A stretch of 64,000 bases of DNA from Mycocentrospora acerina (taxonomy: Eukaryota > Ascomycota > Dothideomycetes > Pleosporales). A program made the translations under genes and the position numbers. The stretch lies in NCBI GenBank assembly GCA_022701365.1, contig JAKUHH010000143.1, forward strand, positions 124,001 to 188,000, in the 5' to 3' direction. The notes beneath the pieces are model-generated. The model made no database searches. It saw nothing but the letters and a program-made list of their open reading frames with translations, and was not told the DNA's origin. Shown here piece by piece: positions 12,696 through 25,038 of the stretch; positions within the stretch are counted from its first letter, which is position 1, and the number at the start of each line of letters is the position of its first letter.

Positions 12696-13832
12696 ATGGC
12701 TCCTCTTCTCACCCTCGCTCTTGCACTTCACGTGCTTTCACTGTCCCCTACAGTTTACTCAGCACAGCTTCCTATTGTTGGACCTGGCCGATTTGACGTT
12801 AAAATCTCGACAATCTCCTTGACAGACAAAAACAGACTCGATCCTTTTGCAAAAGATGGCCGACACCGCTCAATTGTGGCCTCCAGTTACTACCCCGTGA
12901 CAGCCTGTCGCCGCAAGCATCAAGAGCTGTACATGCCTCCTGCACTCGCCGCACTTCAGGACGAAAAGTACGCCGCCTACGGACTCCCTAACGGGACTTT
13001 TCCATCTCTGTACCTAGAGACCTGCAACGAGGCAAAAGCCAACGGCTGCTCCACTCCTCTCCCACTTGTGTTTTTCTCTGGCGCACTAGCCACCTCCCGA
13101 TTGATATACAACAGCATGCTAGAAAGTGTGGCTGCAGCTGGATACCTAGTTCTATCGATTGACCACCCATACGACGCCGATTTTGTACAATTCCCAGATG
13201 GCACAATTATCCCCGGTATCGACATCAGCACAGATGCTGACATTGAACTTGCGGTGAGCACACGCGCCGACGACATCGAATTCCTATACCGACAGCTTGG
13301 AAACACCTCCCTTGCAGACAAGATTTTTCCCAGCTACCCTCACCGACACCGTATCCCCAACACGGCGGTCGTGGGCCACTCTCTAGGTGGAGCCGCCGCT
13401 GGCGCCGCACTGCTGCAAATCCCATCTCTTCGTGGCGGCATGAATATCGACGGCACCATGTTCGGCCCCGTCGTAACAGCCGGTGTTAACCGCCCATTTG
13501 TCCTGCTGGGCCACGACAACAAGACGCAAGAAACTGATCCCTCGTGGAAAGCGGTGTGGCCAAAACTCACAGGATGGAAGAAGGAGTTTGAAGTTAAGGG
13601 TGCAGCTCATTACAGCTTCTCAGATCTGCCTCTTATTACGTCTGTGCTGGGCTTTCAGCAGCAGCTGCAGCCTGAGATTGGAGAGGTTCTGGGCACGTTG
13701 GAGGGCCACCAGATGATGAACATTACTGTCACATATGTCACAGCGTTCCTGGACTTTGTGCTAAAGTCCGGGTCAGAGAAGTCCCTGCGCGAGGCCGGTA
13801 AGAAGTTTCCGGAAGTTGTCGAAGTGGCATGA
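12696..13832 (+). CDS. Secreted platelet-activating-factor acetylhydrolase-like lipase
   Basis: Single-exon gene of 378 residues. Residues 1-23 are a classic signal peptide (hydrophobic stretch ending in YSA). The alpha/beta-hydrolase nucleophile is Ser229 in GHSLGG, followed by Asp252 in NIDGTMFGP and His305 in GAAHYSFSD. The order and spacing (23 and 53 residues) resemble the catalytic triad of plasma-type PAF acetylhydrolase. Members of this family hydrolyse short or oxidised acyl chains of phospholipids and other esters; the true substrate here is unknown. Several N-glycosylation sequons (for example NGT, NTS, NIT) fit secretion. It is divergent from the Zn2Cys6 regulator. Confidence 0.9.
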   Translation: MAPLLTLALALHVLSLSPTVYSAQLPIVGPGRFDVKISTISLTDKNRLDPFAKDGRHRSIVASSYYPVTACRRKHQELYMPPALAALQDEKYAAYGLPNGTFPSLYLETCNEAKANGCSTPLPLVFFSGALATSRLIYNSMLESVAAAGYLVLSIDHPYDADFVQFPDGTIIPGIDISTDADIELAVSTRADDIEFLYRQLGNTSLADKIFPSYPHRHRIPNTAVVGHSLGGAAAGAALLQIPSLRGGMNIDGTMFGPVVTAGVNRPFVLLGHDNKTQETDPSWKAVWPKLTGWKKEFEVKGAAHYSFSDLPLITSVLGFQQQLQPEIGEVLGTLEGHQMMNITVTYVTAFLDFVLKSGSEKSLREAGKKFPEVVEVA

Positions 13833-14042
13833 TTATCATGCTGGATACATATAGAATTTTTCATCGTGCTATCACAGAAGAGGAAGCTTATATTGGTAAA
13901 TCACTAGGGTTCGAAACAATATACATTTTAATATGAATGCATCCTTTGCATCCTTCTTTGTGTACTGAAAATGAATTGGAACAACTGTATATGCCTGTCA
14001 GGGTATCATTACATAGACCAAGAAACCTCGTACCCCCGCTTG

Positions 14043-17000
14043 TCATAGTACCGCCCCAGCGCTCGAGCTCTCACCTGCTGTTTCCCTCCCCTGAATCAAT
14101 CGTTGTCTATGCTCTTCCTCCAGCACGCTCTGCTTCTTCACGTACTCCATCACTATATCTTCTTCGGTCATTTGCTTGTGTAGATTCTCCATTCGGTCTT
14201 TCTCCGTACGCTCGCTTTCCTCGAGCACCCTCTTGAGTTCGGCATTCTCTTCCGTGTTTGACTCGGGATGATCGTGCGTTTTGCCAAGGATGCCGTTTTG
14301 CTGAGCTCCGGCATCACTCTGCAGTTGGGTTCCCAAAGTGCCACTCTGCTGTGCAGCAATAGCTGCCTGATATTCAGGGGGGAACCCTTGGTGCAGATGC
14401 GCAAGTTCTTTGGACTCTGCAAGGATACGCTGGAAGTCTGCGTCATCTTCGTCGCTTGATTCCCATTCCGAGTCAGAGCCATGTTGTCGACGGCGCGAAG
14501 TATCCAAAATTGACTTGCGCAGAGTTTCTTCAAGAATTTTCTGCTCTTCCTCTGAACGTCCGCTGCGTTTGGCTTCCTCAATGCTCGATTGCATGGCACG
14601 CTTCAGAGCCTCCTCTTCGTCATTGGGCCCCGCGTCAACTGGAACGTTCTCCAGTTCTGCGATTGAGGCCCGAATGGCTTGTGCGATAAGCTGATCTTCT
14701 TCAGGGATCCCTCGCGAGGAGTCGGCAACGGATGCCGCGATAGCAGCTTCAATTTCACGACGCTCGGCCTCTTCTTCTGCAATAAGCTGGCCTTCGAGAT
14801 GAAGTCGAGATTGCTCAGACTGAGCATTCGCTGTAAGGGGGAAAGTAGCTGCATGCTGAGGTGTAAGAGATGAAGACCTGCTAGAATTTGGTTGGAGCCC
14901 AAGTTCAGCTTGTCTCCACGCTGGGATAGTAGTGGAGCTCTGAGAGCTTGCGTACTCTACGGTAGCAGGTGGCTGTGTTGGACGTGCTTCAGGACGTTGG
15001 AATTGAGAGTTGACCCTGTGCCATCGATCATGCCTTCTTTTCCTCTTGTCAACGACTAGACTGTGGAGCGAATCTAGCTGTTCCTCTCCAGGATTCTTCT
15101 TTTTCTTCATTCCAACTTTGACGTACTTCCACTTGTCGACAATGGCTGCTCTTTCCGCGTCAGAAACCGATAGTGCTTCATCGTAGCCTTGAGCTATACG
15201 TGCTGCAATGATGTAGTTGGTTATTGTCTTCCCTTTACTCTTGATCATTTCTTGATACAACCCTTTCATCGCATAACCAGGCACTCCCCATGCACCTCCC
15301 ATGACGCGAAAAGGGACACTAAAGATACCGCGACCGACACCTTTGACAAAACCGATACCGCCTTCTTTCTTAGCGCCTTTGTAAGGATCGGTGACAAGGC
15401 CAGTGATACCATCGTACAATCCGAAGCCGAAGCCCTTGGGAAAACATTAGCATCTATACAATTGAACTAGACATTTTTACGTACCTTCGCAGCTGCTCTA
15501 ATACCGCTTTGGAAGTCAGTAACTTTGTCAGTCGGTCGGACATCTGCACCGTAAAGCTTTGGCACGTTGTGGAAGCCCTGCGCGATGTTCAAAGAGAAGT
15601 CCATTGGCGACTTAAAACCCGCACCAACGATTCTGGCGAGTCCTTTGCCTGTATCAATAACAGCCTCCGAATTGCCTGATTCAAAGGGCGACTTCATGTT
15701 TGCTGAAAATCCTGATGTTGAGCTGCTATCAGTACGCGCTTCTGTCCTTGACATCGAGCTGCCTCGCTTATGGTGGCTTATGCGTTCAATAACTTCGCAA
15801 CCACCGGATGTGAGCTTCCGAGCTCGGTCTCTGGATGCCGAACGTGAGCGTCCTGATGAAGCTGCCATTGCCTGAGACATGAATGTTGATCTATGCGCAG
15901 ATGATCCAGGGGTGCCCGGGCTCGTCGGTTCTGTAAGATCGGAACTACTTCGATGCAACTGGCCAGGCAAACCAGGAGACTGAGCCGCTGTTGGGGTACT
16001 GTCGCCACTGACAAGGGAAGATCTCGAGGTGCTTGTTGAAGTTCTGGAAGCCTTGGGTTGGATTGGCTCTCCAATTAAATCAGAGCCGTTCTCTGTGGCC
16101 TTAGCTTTGCCTTTTCGTGAACTAGCAGCGTCAGGATGAATGTTGAGCAATTTCAACGTTTGAATAGGCATGTCAGCTACTCCCATCATTATTGAAGTTG
16201 CTGTTCCCATGAGGGCACTTGCTGCTCCAGAGAAAGGGTCAATAGGACCGCCATCTATCTCGTACTCGCGCGATCGGTAACTGTTGCCGTTAGCTAATTA
16301 TGGAGACGCCGCCACAAAACTCACAGTTTCAAGTCCGAGAAATCCAGCTCGCCTTCTTGAGCTAGCACCGTCGCAGCCCTGGTGCTCAATCTAGTTTGCG
16401 TTCGTTTGACCCTCCATACAGCTGGCAGACTTGGTGTGACTGCGCATCGTAGATCGTCGTATTTGAGCATTTGATGAAAGGCTTGAGCACCGACTTGGCA
16501 ACCTTCTTCTTGCTTGATCTTGTCACATAACTCTTGCGCTCGATTTAGTGACTCTGGCAGAAGCGCCTCAGTAATGGCTCCTGCCAATTTCTCGGGAGTG
16601 AGCTCTTTGTATGGGATAGGGTCAGGCCCAGCGCCCGCCCTTGCAACCATCGCTCCCCAAAATGGCTGGTCCCCAAAGAACGGTACGACAACTGTTGGCC
16701 GCCCAGCTGCAATTCCTGCAGCTGTTGTCCCAGCACCACCATGATGCACGACGGCTGAGACACGCTTGAACAACCAATCGTGAGGACAGTTGCCAAGCAT
16801 AAAGACTCCTTCGGGAATGCCGAGTTCATCTGCTCCAAGGCCACCCCAACCTTTCGAAACCAATGCTCGCTTCCCAGTTTTCTTCACGGCTTCAAATATC
16901 ATCGTAGTCATGGCATTGGGGTCGTCTACTACGATGGATCCAAAGCCAATGTAGACTGGAGGTTCTCCAGCATCCAGAAAAGCCGCAAGTTCTGGCTCTG

Positions 17001-18570
17001 GAGTGTAGTTCTGTGCCAGGTTAAGGAAGTAGAAGCCGGCAATAGAGATATTGTTGCCCCAATCTTTTGGTTTCGGGATAAGTGCAGGCGACCTATACAA
17101 GTCAGAAGTAGTTGTGTAAGTCTTGAGGGTTACCTTACCAACAGTAAGTGAATGGAACTCTCAACCGCGCAAGCATAGCCGGCCCCCAGATGATGCTGAC
17201 AGGATCTAAATGGAGGCTTTCTTTACGAAACTTGTTGATGACATCTCCCAACCCCTGCCACGTCAGTAGATCTACCATGAGGTAGGAAATGTAGTTGGTG
17301 ATGGTTGCATCTGCGTTCGAAGACTGAATATTCGCAAGCGGATGAGGGAACTGTTGAGTAGGCGACCAGGGCATTCTAATTCAGTCAGATCTGCGTACTC
17401 AAAATGTTTTATCAGGAACTCACGTAAACATCATGTGGAGCGGTATCCCCAGCTTTTCAGCACAATGGATATGTCCGAAGGCGGGAGGGTTTGCGATGAT
17501 AGCGTCGGCCACAAAAGGCTTCTTCAACTGCTCAGGTAGTTGCTCTTCGATACCCATCCATTCCTCCACCGTTTGGTGCAGAGGATCTACACCAAGGCCG
17601 TTGCCAGTTTCGATACACGATCTCCAGGTTCCGCGCAGAATCTCTGCGATTCCCTTTCTCCTCTTGCCAATGTCACCACTCCGCATGGTGTCAAAGCCAG
17701 GCATCAACCCAGGATTTTTGACCATGAAAGCCATAAGTTCTGCTGGGTCGCCACCAATACTGAAAAATTCGAGCCCATTCTCGACAACGAAGTCCTTGAA
17801 TGTGGGATGTGTTGCCAGGCGCACTCTGTGGTTGTATGTCTCTTTTAGCACCTTCCCCAGCGCAACAAACGGCTGTACATCGCCTCGAGATCCAACTACT
17901 TGGATAACGATATTCAGAGGAGGGGGAGGGTCTTGGCCAGGCGCACCACCCAAAAACTCTGGAATGTATGGTGGAGGAGGGGCAGGCTCTTGCTGGACCC
18001 GTGTGAGTTGACGCTGGAGCTGCGGAACGATGAGCTGCGTGAGCGAGCGGCTCTTTTGGTCGATTCGAATGTTGACTCGGCCATCATCTGCAACTATTGC
18101 GTTTGTGCCTAGTTCACTGTTCTCGCTCGAGATCTGGCCTGGTAGCTCGGTATAGGCGGGGGGAGGTAGATCAGAATGTGTCGCCGCATGTTCATCGACT
18201 TGGCTAGCGTCGAGATCATGGTGGGTATTAGGGGTAGCGCTGCAGATTGTGAGCCAAAGAAATATTTATTTCAGCTAAAGACTAACGATATGTGTGCTTG
18301 CGCATCGGATGGGCGATATGAGCCTGCATATGCTGAAGCCTCAGGCTTTGTCGTTGTTGCTGCTGTTGTTGTTGTTGTTGTAGTAGCGGTAGTTTGTGGC
18401 GATAAAGTGCTAGCTTCTAGTTCTGCAACTGACTGTGATGCGCCCTCGTACGTGTTGTCGCGAAGTTCTATCGCGCTTTGTTCAGAGTACTGAGGTGGCT
18501 GTTGTGTTGGCGGGGCATTGTTATCGTGGGGCGCATTTGGAATATCGGAAGGAATGCGTGAGTTCGACAT
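14043..18570 (-). CDS. Sterol-type UDP-glycosyltransferase with PPxY motifs and UIM-like repeats
   Basis: Six exons (18570-18287, 18239-17424, 17375-17139, 17092-16325, 16280-15485, 15434-14043; introns 44-50 nt) give 1430 residues. After a disordered, Thr-rich N terminus comes a glycosyltransferase family 28-type N domain (from about residue 205, VVGSRGDVQPF). The C domain has the nucleotide-sugar site HHGGAGTT (about residues 562-569) and FFGDQPFWG. This fits UDP-glucose:sterol glucosyltransferases, but no GRAM/PH region like that of Atg26 is apparent. PPxY motifs lie at about 25-28, 121-124, 183-186 and 1319-1322. Between about 1188 and 1312 acidic helices with A-x3-S spacing resemble ubiquitin-interacting motifs; three look good and two are degenerate. 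The region about 860-1060 (GFGFGLYDGITGL, then PYKGAKKEG) resembles lipid-transfer or Vps13-like linkers only vaguely. It probably glycosylates a membrane lipid; the ubiquitin link is inference. Confidence 0.9.
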
Positions 18571-20922
18571 TGAATTCCGTGTAGTTGAAAGAGGGCGTGG
18601 TCGATACTATATTAGCATGGAAGATATCATTGCGCAGCATCAAACTTATGAGCAGGACAGCAGATGTTGGAAGCCTGATCCTCAAGGTCTACACGCTATG
18701 ACCGCCATTGATTGCGGAGAAGTCATGTCGCGTCATGTGGCGGCTATGCACGCTTCGAAGCTAGTCAAACAAGACACCAATCCTGAAGCCAAGGTTTCCG
18801 TGGTGTTGGGCTGCGCCACATATTAGCTATAGAGCTTTTCATTCGTGGGCATCTAGGCTCTTAGACTGCAAATACCCCGAACGAAAACCCGATATGTGCG
18901 TATTCGCAATGGACACGAGAATCTTTCGCCAAGCTTAAACCAAGGTTTATGCATATATGCATGGCTAAAATTAAAAGCTCCACGTTGTGTCTCTCCATTT
19001 TGGGTTTGTTCTCGCGCCAAGGATATCTTCTTCTGTCGCAAAGCAGGGCGTCACTAACATTAGCTCACGTTTGGAGGTGAGCGCGTGGCCATGTCTTCTT
19101 CTCGTACTGAATTCACGCCCGTCACACCATTTCAGAGTGACCCGAGTGACACAATATGAAGTGACTATACCATCAAGGCAAACGCCTCTAGCCTTATTTG
19201 ATTTATCATTCACTCAGTACACTTCAGTACTTAGTAATTCATGCGCACTCACTACAGATGTGTTTGCACTTTTGACTGCTTGTGACTTTGTGTGTAGTGA
19301 ATTGGACCTAAATGAGGTACTTCGGATATCCTAGCTCTGCGATCTGTAATCTTTCATCACTTGAATAGCATTAATCGCACCGCTCGTTCGCGCCGATGAT
19401 ACGACTCCAAGAAATTATTTTGCATGCCCTATGCTCTGCTCACCTCGTCGAGATGGTTGACTGCTTGTGCTGAAGCTTGGAAACTTTTCGGGCATATCGG
19501 TATTTCTAGAAATACCGTGCTAGAACGAAACTTGAGTTTCAACTTTTCAGAAGTAAACCCGAATCAGTTCGCTACTGAACAAGATGGAAATTTGTTTTTC
19601 TTGGAACATCAACACCAAGAGAAGTGGATTCAGCCTGGGTGAATATAATCCCGCCCTAGTGTATCCTGAGTACACTGGATTGCGTATTTTCTCAAGACTA
19701 CTAACGATATGTGTAACATTGCTAATCCAAACTCCTACTAGCTAGAAATTACAACGTCACGATAAAGCAAAGTGCTTCCAGTATTACCATAGAGGCCGAA
19801 GGCTGTGCAGTTCAGAATATCGCACTGCCTGTTTGACGCGTACGAAAGCTTGGGATGTTGACGTGGTACTGAGGGGCTGGATTTGAATTGACATCTTGCT
19901 GCTTGAAGCTAGCTCGCGGTGCTTGGAGAGATGCTCTGAACATAATGCTATCTTGGACCAGAAGTGCTTTTTCTAAAAGGAATTGTGACAGAAGGTATAA
20001 ATCAAGGTAGATTCTGCACCGCAACATGTGTCAATTATTGAGGTTATTCCACAAATGATAATGGCGATTGAAGCAAATTAATCAGAAGAAGGTGATAATG
20101 GCTAAAACTTGGAGAGGCTTTTAATTTTACTCTTTCCAGAAGAATGCTTTTCAATAATGATGGAAATTGATCAAACTCACACCTTCACGATCATTAATCG
20201 GGCAGATACAATCATTTGCAGCATATCGTGGCCCACAGTTCAAAATTCTATAAGAACCAAATGATGTTGGAGGACCTAATACAGGCTTTAGGGGCGATTC
20301 CCCTGAGATGTGTAGAGGGGAGCAGGAGCTTAGGAGTAGCGTTTGGATTAGCATTGGTGATGTTTGTATACATAGTTCCATTCGTAGCTGTTTCTCTCAG
20401 TACTATTTACTTCGTAATTTAACAAAAGAGAGTAGAACCCGCCAATTTCCCACCTCAAGTTCCATTCGTCTATAATTCATGCAGAATTGGGACCAACAAT
20501 CACTATGGTGGAAACCGGGTCAAGCCAGATAAATGTGAAGCCTAAAGTATCTGATATTTTGACTATCTAATTTTGATGTGCAATTTGTTAGAAATGTGAT
20601 TAGAATGGAGCAGACGGACATAAGATTCAACAAGGTGGTGAATGGATATACACTTTTAGCGCTTTCTCTAGCGTTGAAGATCCCTGTGCAGATCGATAGG
20701 TACTGGGCATCGTCACGCGCATCATCACGCGTCGGCAACCTCCACACGACGTCAAAGGCGGTCGTAGAACGCGATTTAGACCCAAGAATCCTACTCCTTC
20801 TCCTATAATATATGCTCGATATCTAGCTTGTCATTCACTCTCATCCTCTTTGCAATTGCTAGCCATCCTGTTGATAGTTTGATACAATTCATACTAGGAG
20901 AACGCGATCAGACGTTGTAAAC
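18571..20922. other. 2.35-kb intergenic DNA, no gene supported
   Basis: Between the divergent glycosyltransferase and S1-nuclease genes. Frames are short, mostly under 120 codons, with no domains. Base composition becomes AT-richer after about 19.2 kb. A degraded repeat is possible, but I find no terminal repeats or transposase motifs. Confidence 0.45.
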
Positions 20923-21950
20923 ATGTTCACCCAGAAACTGCTTTTCGGAATTGGCTTGCTGGCTCCAGCCGCAGCATGGAACACAGATGGTACCCCAACC
21001 GACATGTAGTGATGACCGCAGCTCACAGCAGCAGTACACAATCAGATTGGCTTCATGGCAGAGCAATTCCTCACGCCTAGCACCACTGCTGTCCTTGCCG
21101 AAATCCTCGAGCTCCAGTACAATGGCTCTGTAGGTCGGGCAGCAGCCTGGGCCGATGCTTACGCACACACGAGTGAGGGACGCTTCTCTTACCAGTGGCA
21201 CTGGATCGACACGCATGACAACGCGCCCGAGTCCTGCCACCTCAACTTCGCAAGCGACTGCGCTGCAAACGGATGCGTTGTCAGCGCCATTGCAAACCAA
21301 ACGAAAATCCTAAGCGGATGTATTGACGACGTGAAGAGCGGCGCCTTGAGCGCAGGTACTAATCTAACCTGCTCGTATGCACTAAAGTGGGTAGCACACT
21401 TCCTCGGCGACATCAACCAGCCTCTCCACGCGTCTGGACGAGCTGCCGGAGGAAACCTAGTCAAAGCCAAGTTTAACAACATTTCAACCGAGTTACACGC
21501 GGTAAGCACAATTCCCCATTTACCTACCAAGCATCGCTTTCTCACACATACACCACACAGGTATGGGACGGCTACATTCCCTACTACGCCGCCAAGGTCA
21601 GCAAGCCCTTCTCCACCCAGTCGATAGACCCCTTTTTCACAGGCCTTGTGTCCCGCATCCGGAAAGACGGCTTCTATGAGGCGCCCTACATGTGGCTCGC
21701 GTGCAGCAATACGTCCACGCCCATAGAGTGCGCCTCGCGCTGGGCAGGCGAGAGCAACAGATGGACGTGCGACTACGTCTACAGCCGTCTCCGCAACAAC
21801 ACCGATCTGGGTACTGACGGGTATGCTGCGGGCGCTGTGCCTATCGTCGAGTTGCAAATCAGCAAGGCAGCGCTGCGGCTGGCGACGTGGCTGAACAACT
21901 TGGTGGATGGGCAGAAGCCGCCCAAAGACGACGAGGTGATGGAGTTGTAG
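20923..21950 (+). CDS. Secreted S1/P1-type zinc nuclease
   Basis: Exons 20923-20989, 21035-21501 and 21561-21950 give 307 residues. An 18-residue signal peptide ends in AAA before Trp19; Trp19 and His24 match the W1/H6 zinc ligands of nuclease P1 with exact spacing. Other expected ligands are visible: Asp in AAWAD, His in YQWHWID, His and Asp in HFLGD, His in NQPLH, and the ELHAVWDG pair created by the second splice. These enzymes use three zinc ions to cleave single-stranded DNA and RNA and remove 3'-phosphates, usually outside the cell. The usual His before QPLH is Asn here, which is not one of the core ligands. The first donor (GTACCC) is weak, but the splice restores family sequence. Confidence 0.9.
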
Positions 21951-22320
21951 GGCATGACGTGATGTGATATGATACGATACGATACAGATGTCGTGAGCTC
22001 TGAAATGTGTGCGCAAACAGTCAGTTCAACAAAGAGTAAACGACAGGGAAACAATGAGAATATAAAGAGCAATTGGATTCGTGAGCCCTATCGCTGTTGC
22101 AAAACACAACCAATCACTTTGCTTTCCGTAATCGAACAATCGAGCCTTGATACCAGGCAGCCCCTCCACATCATCAACACTACACAATGCATAGATACCC
22201 CACATCTTACACGCCAATGACGGTGACCACAGTTCAATCACCTTCTCATCTCTGCTTGTTGCGTGTGATATATGCGCTGCAATTTGCCACTCCTCCAACC
22301 AAGGTTGTCCAAGACAACTA
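21951..22320. other. Intergenic spacer before tRNA-Tyr
   Basis: Short spacer between the nuclease gene and the tRNA. It holds a small degenerate GATAC/GATAT repeat near 21965-21986 and no coding frame I would support. Confidence 0.5.
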
Positions 22321-22407
22321 CTCCCCTTGGTGTAGTTGGTTCATCACGTTCGACTGTAAATTGCTTATGTAATCGAAAGGTCCCTGGTTCGATTCCGGGA
22401 GGGGAGA
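22321..22407 (+). tRNA. tRNA-Tyr (GTA), with 12-nt intron
   Basis: The seven-base acceptor stem CTCCCCT/AGGGGAG (22321-22327 with 22400-22406) is perfect, followed by discriminator A. A box (TGGTGTAGTTGG) and B box (GGTTCGATTCC) are intact. The anticodon stem TTCGA/TCGAA encloses a 19-nt loop containing anticodon GTA at 22356-22358, so a 12-nt intron next to the anticodon is needed to reach a 7-nt loop. The C1-G72 pair and A73 are eukaryotic tyrosine identity elements. Tyrosine tRNAs commonly carry such introns, which are removed by the tRNA splicing endonuclease. Confidence 0.93.
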
Positions 22408-22682
22408 TGAACCCATCTTTTTTGCTAATTTCCTTTTCTTTTTGGCTGGCACCCTTTGCTTGGCCCTGTGTGGAGAGAAGAAGAGAACTATTCGTTCTGG
22501 TCGCATGGTCTGGTTTTTTGTGGGTAGGGATGAATATGTAGGGCTTGGCGATGTATATGAACGTCTAGGTATGCGCACAAAAAGGCGTCTGAGAAGCTGG
22601 GGTATATTGAGGTACATGTGCTTGCAAGTAGCTACCGGTAGAGACAAAGAGAATTAGTTGGTAACATGGTTAACACCATACT

Positions 22683-25038
22683 TCAAGCAGCCTTTAAGAG
22701 CTTCGCCTCCAATAGCTCATTGAACATACCCTCCCATAAGCCTACATCATCGTCGTCGTCCTCCATGAAGAAGCCCGCTGCCGCATCATAAATTTGGTTG
22801 CCCTTACTGTCAAATTTCTTCTCCCTCTTGGGTAGATCACGGTCCGCGATGCGCAACCGGATTGTGCCTGCACCGTTGCCGGAATCGCCTTCCGTTTCAA
22901 CGACTGCTGTTTTGAAGTCACTAATCTCGGGGGTTACGGTGATGGGATTGACGGCGAAGAATCGGCAGACGATGATGGCGCGCTCTTTGATGTCGGCGGA
23001 GGTCAGGGCTGGCAGGGTACCGATATCCTCGGGTAAAGGTGGGAAGTCGGATTGTGCAGCGGCTATGGCAACGTCTTGACGCAGTTGGTTCTCAATGGCC
23101 GCGCTAACGTCAGCATCAGGGGTTTCCTCTGTAGGGCCATCATCGTAGTTCAGAATGATCTTCTCCTCTTCATCTTCTTCTTGTTCTTCAACAAGTGGGG
23201 CCGCTTTCTTGCCACCCTTCTTCTGTCGCTTTTTGGTTGCTTTGTCGCGCATGAGCTGGCTGGCTGGGTCCCAGTGCTGCTTGAACGGATAGGGAGGGGC
23301 GCTCAACTCAAAGTCCTCTTCCCAGCACTCGAATGCAGATAGGTTGATCCTTGACTTCCAAAAATCGGGGTCGGATGCGCCTTCGGGCTCCGGAGTCTTT
23401 TCTTTTGTAGGTTTAGCTTTAGGAGATTTCTTTACAGCTGGAGCTTGACGAGCAAGAATCCGGGCAATCGCTGAGACGTTTGGTCGCAGCCGCTGCGGGG
23501 TCTGCGAAGGGGAAGTTTGTTGCTCGTTAGGAGTCGACTGTGATGGGGCCAGCGCCTCGGTGGCTCGGGTTGGTGTGGGCTTTGGTCGTGATCGCTCAGA
23601 GATTGTCGACTTGAGTGTTGGTTGTGATGGAGACGCTGCTTCTGTGACCGGCGTTTGTGCGGGCTCCAATGTCTGATTTGTGACTTGAAATGTTTGCTCG
23701 CCAAATCTTGCCATTAGTTCTTGTTTTCGTTTTTCAAGCTCAGCCGCATCCTCTGCGATGACTTCTGGCTCATGCTCATTTTCCAGTCGCTTTCGCTTGC
23801 CTGTAGAAGTGCTAAACGGCTTTACAGGTGCCTGGTGTTGGTGACTCTGATGCGACCCTTGCTCATACCTTCGCAGATCGTCGAGACTAGCATCTTGCGG
23901 AAGCACTCCTGTTTCTTTCAGGTGCCGAAGGCGGTTGGTCTGTGTTCGCCGGGCGTTTCGTGAACGAGTCTGCGCCTTGCCCTGGCCAGGTGGTACGTGT
24001 TGTACAGAGGGTTGGGCTTTGGGGATGATTCTCGTAGTTCCGTCTCTGGAGGAGATGACATCAGGCGCAGAGCTCTCTCCACTCTCGCTGTCACTAGAGC
24101 TATCCTCTGAATCGGAGCCTGAAGAGGAAGAGCCTGAGGCACTGGACGAGTTGTTCGAGCCGGAGTCGGAGTCTGAATCTGAATCTGAACCGTCACTCGA
24201 GTTGTCATCCATGGACACGTCGTCTGCGCTCTCTTCTCCTGGCGCAAAGTCGTCGTCATCTTCTTCACTGTCGTCGTCGTCGCCCTGAACCTCGGGCTGG
24301 GTAAACTGCACTGCTTTGGTGGCGCTGCCCGATGAACGTCTTGTCTCGGACCCTGGGCTCGTGTGACCATTCACCAGAGTTGAATTATTCTCCTGCAGCA
24401 CATCTGGCTCGCCACTTGCAGTCAGCAGTCCCGCGAATTGAACATCGTCGTCTGCCTCTGCATCGTCCAGTCGTCGTCGCTTGCGGGGAGGTATGCGAAC
24501 CGCGGGTCGGGAGGGCTGTCTGAGATATGGGCGGCCAAACGGAACGCCGTCGACGAGGTGTTGTCCGCCGTCTGAAATCTGGTAGCGGCCAGTGAGTGTA
24601 CGGGCGCGGACTTCGGCTGTCATCAGAGGACGGATGCTGCGAGCACGTTAGCGGACAGCGTCTTGGACATGTGATAAGATGTTGGGACATGTGATCTGAT
24701 CGATGTGACGTGACATGGCATCATGTGATCTGGTTGATGTGATGTGACACGATATGACATGATATGGAAGATATGAGACAATGTGACAGGACATACCAGA
24801 CGCGGTCGTCCTCCTTCAGCGCCTGGGCAACGGGCGAAAAGTGCAGGCACTCGAAGCCGTCCAGCTCGACGACATAGTGCTCCAGGCCCCAGTGCTCGGC
24901 CTCGAGCGGGATGATGAGGTTGACGTCCTCGAGCAGGCGCGTGATGGTGTAGGCCTGCGGGCTGCTGGTGTCGGGCACATTCCAGAGGATGTTTGCGGCG
25001 GGCAGGCCGTTGCGCTGCACCGTCAGTCGGAGCCGCAT
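22683..25038 (-). CDS. Acidic nuclear protein with coilin-like N terminus
   Basis: Exons 25038-24797 and 24636-22683 (160-nt intron) give 731 residues. The first 80 residues (MRLRLTVQRNGLPAANILWN start) read like a ubiquitin-like or coilin N-terminal fold. They are followed by a basic PRKRRRL nuclear-localisation-type motif and long Asp/Glu/Ser runs at about residues 200-270. A GKRKRLENE segment, Ser/Thr/Pro/Gln linkers, an acidic block and a C-terminal region ending LWEGMFNELLEAKLLKAA complete it. The role is unknown; the architecture suits a nuclear scaffold or RNA-body component such as coilin, but that is inference from layout. It is divergent from the kelch gene across a repeat-bearing 529-bp promoter. 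Confidence 0.8.
24637..24796 (-). repeat. Degenerate GATGTGA-type repeats inside an intron
   Basis: The single intron of the coilin-like gene is made largely of variants of GATGTGA / GACATGTGAT, readable on the plus strand from about 24660 to 24775. This explains why the intron (160 nt) is three times the local average. Confidence 0.6.
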
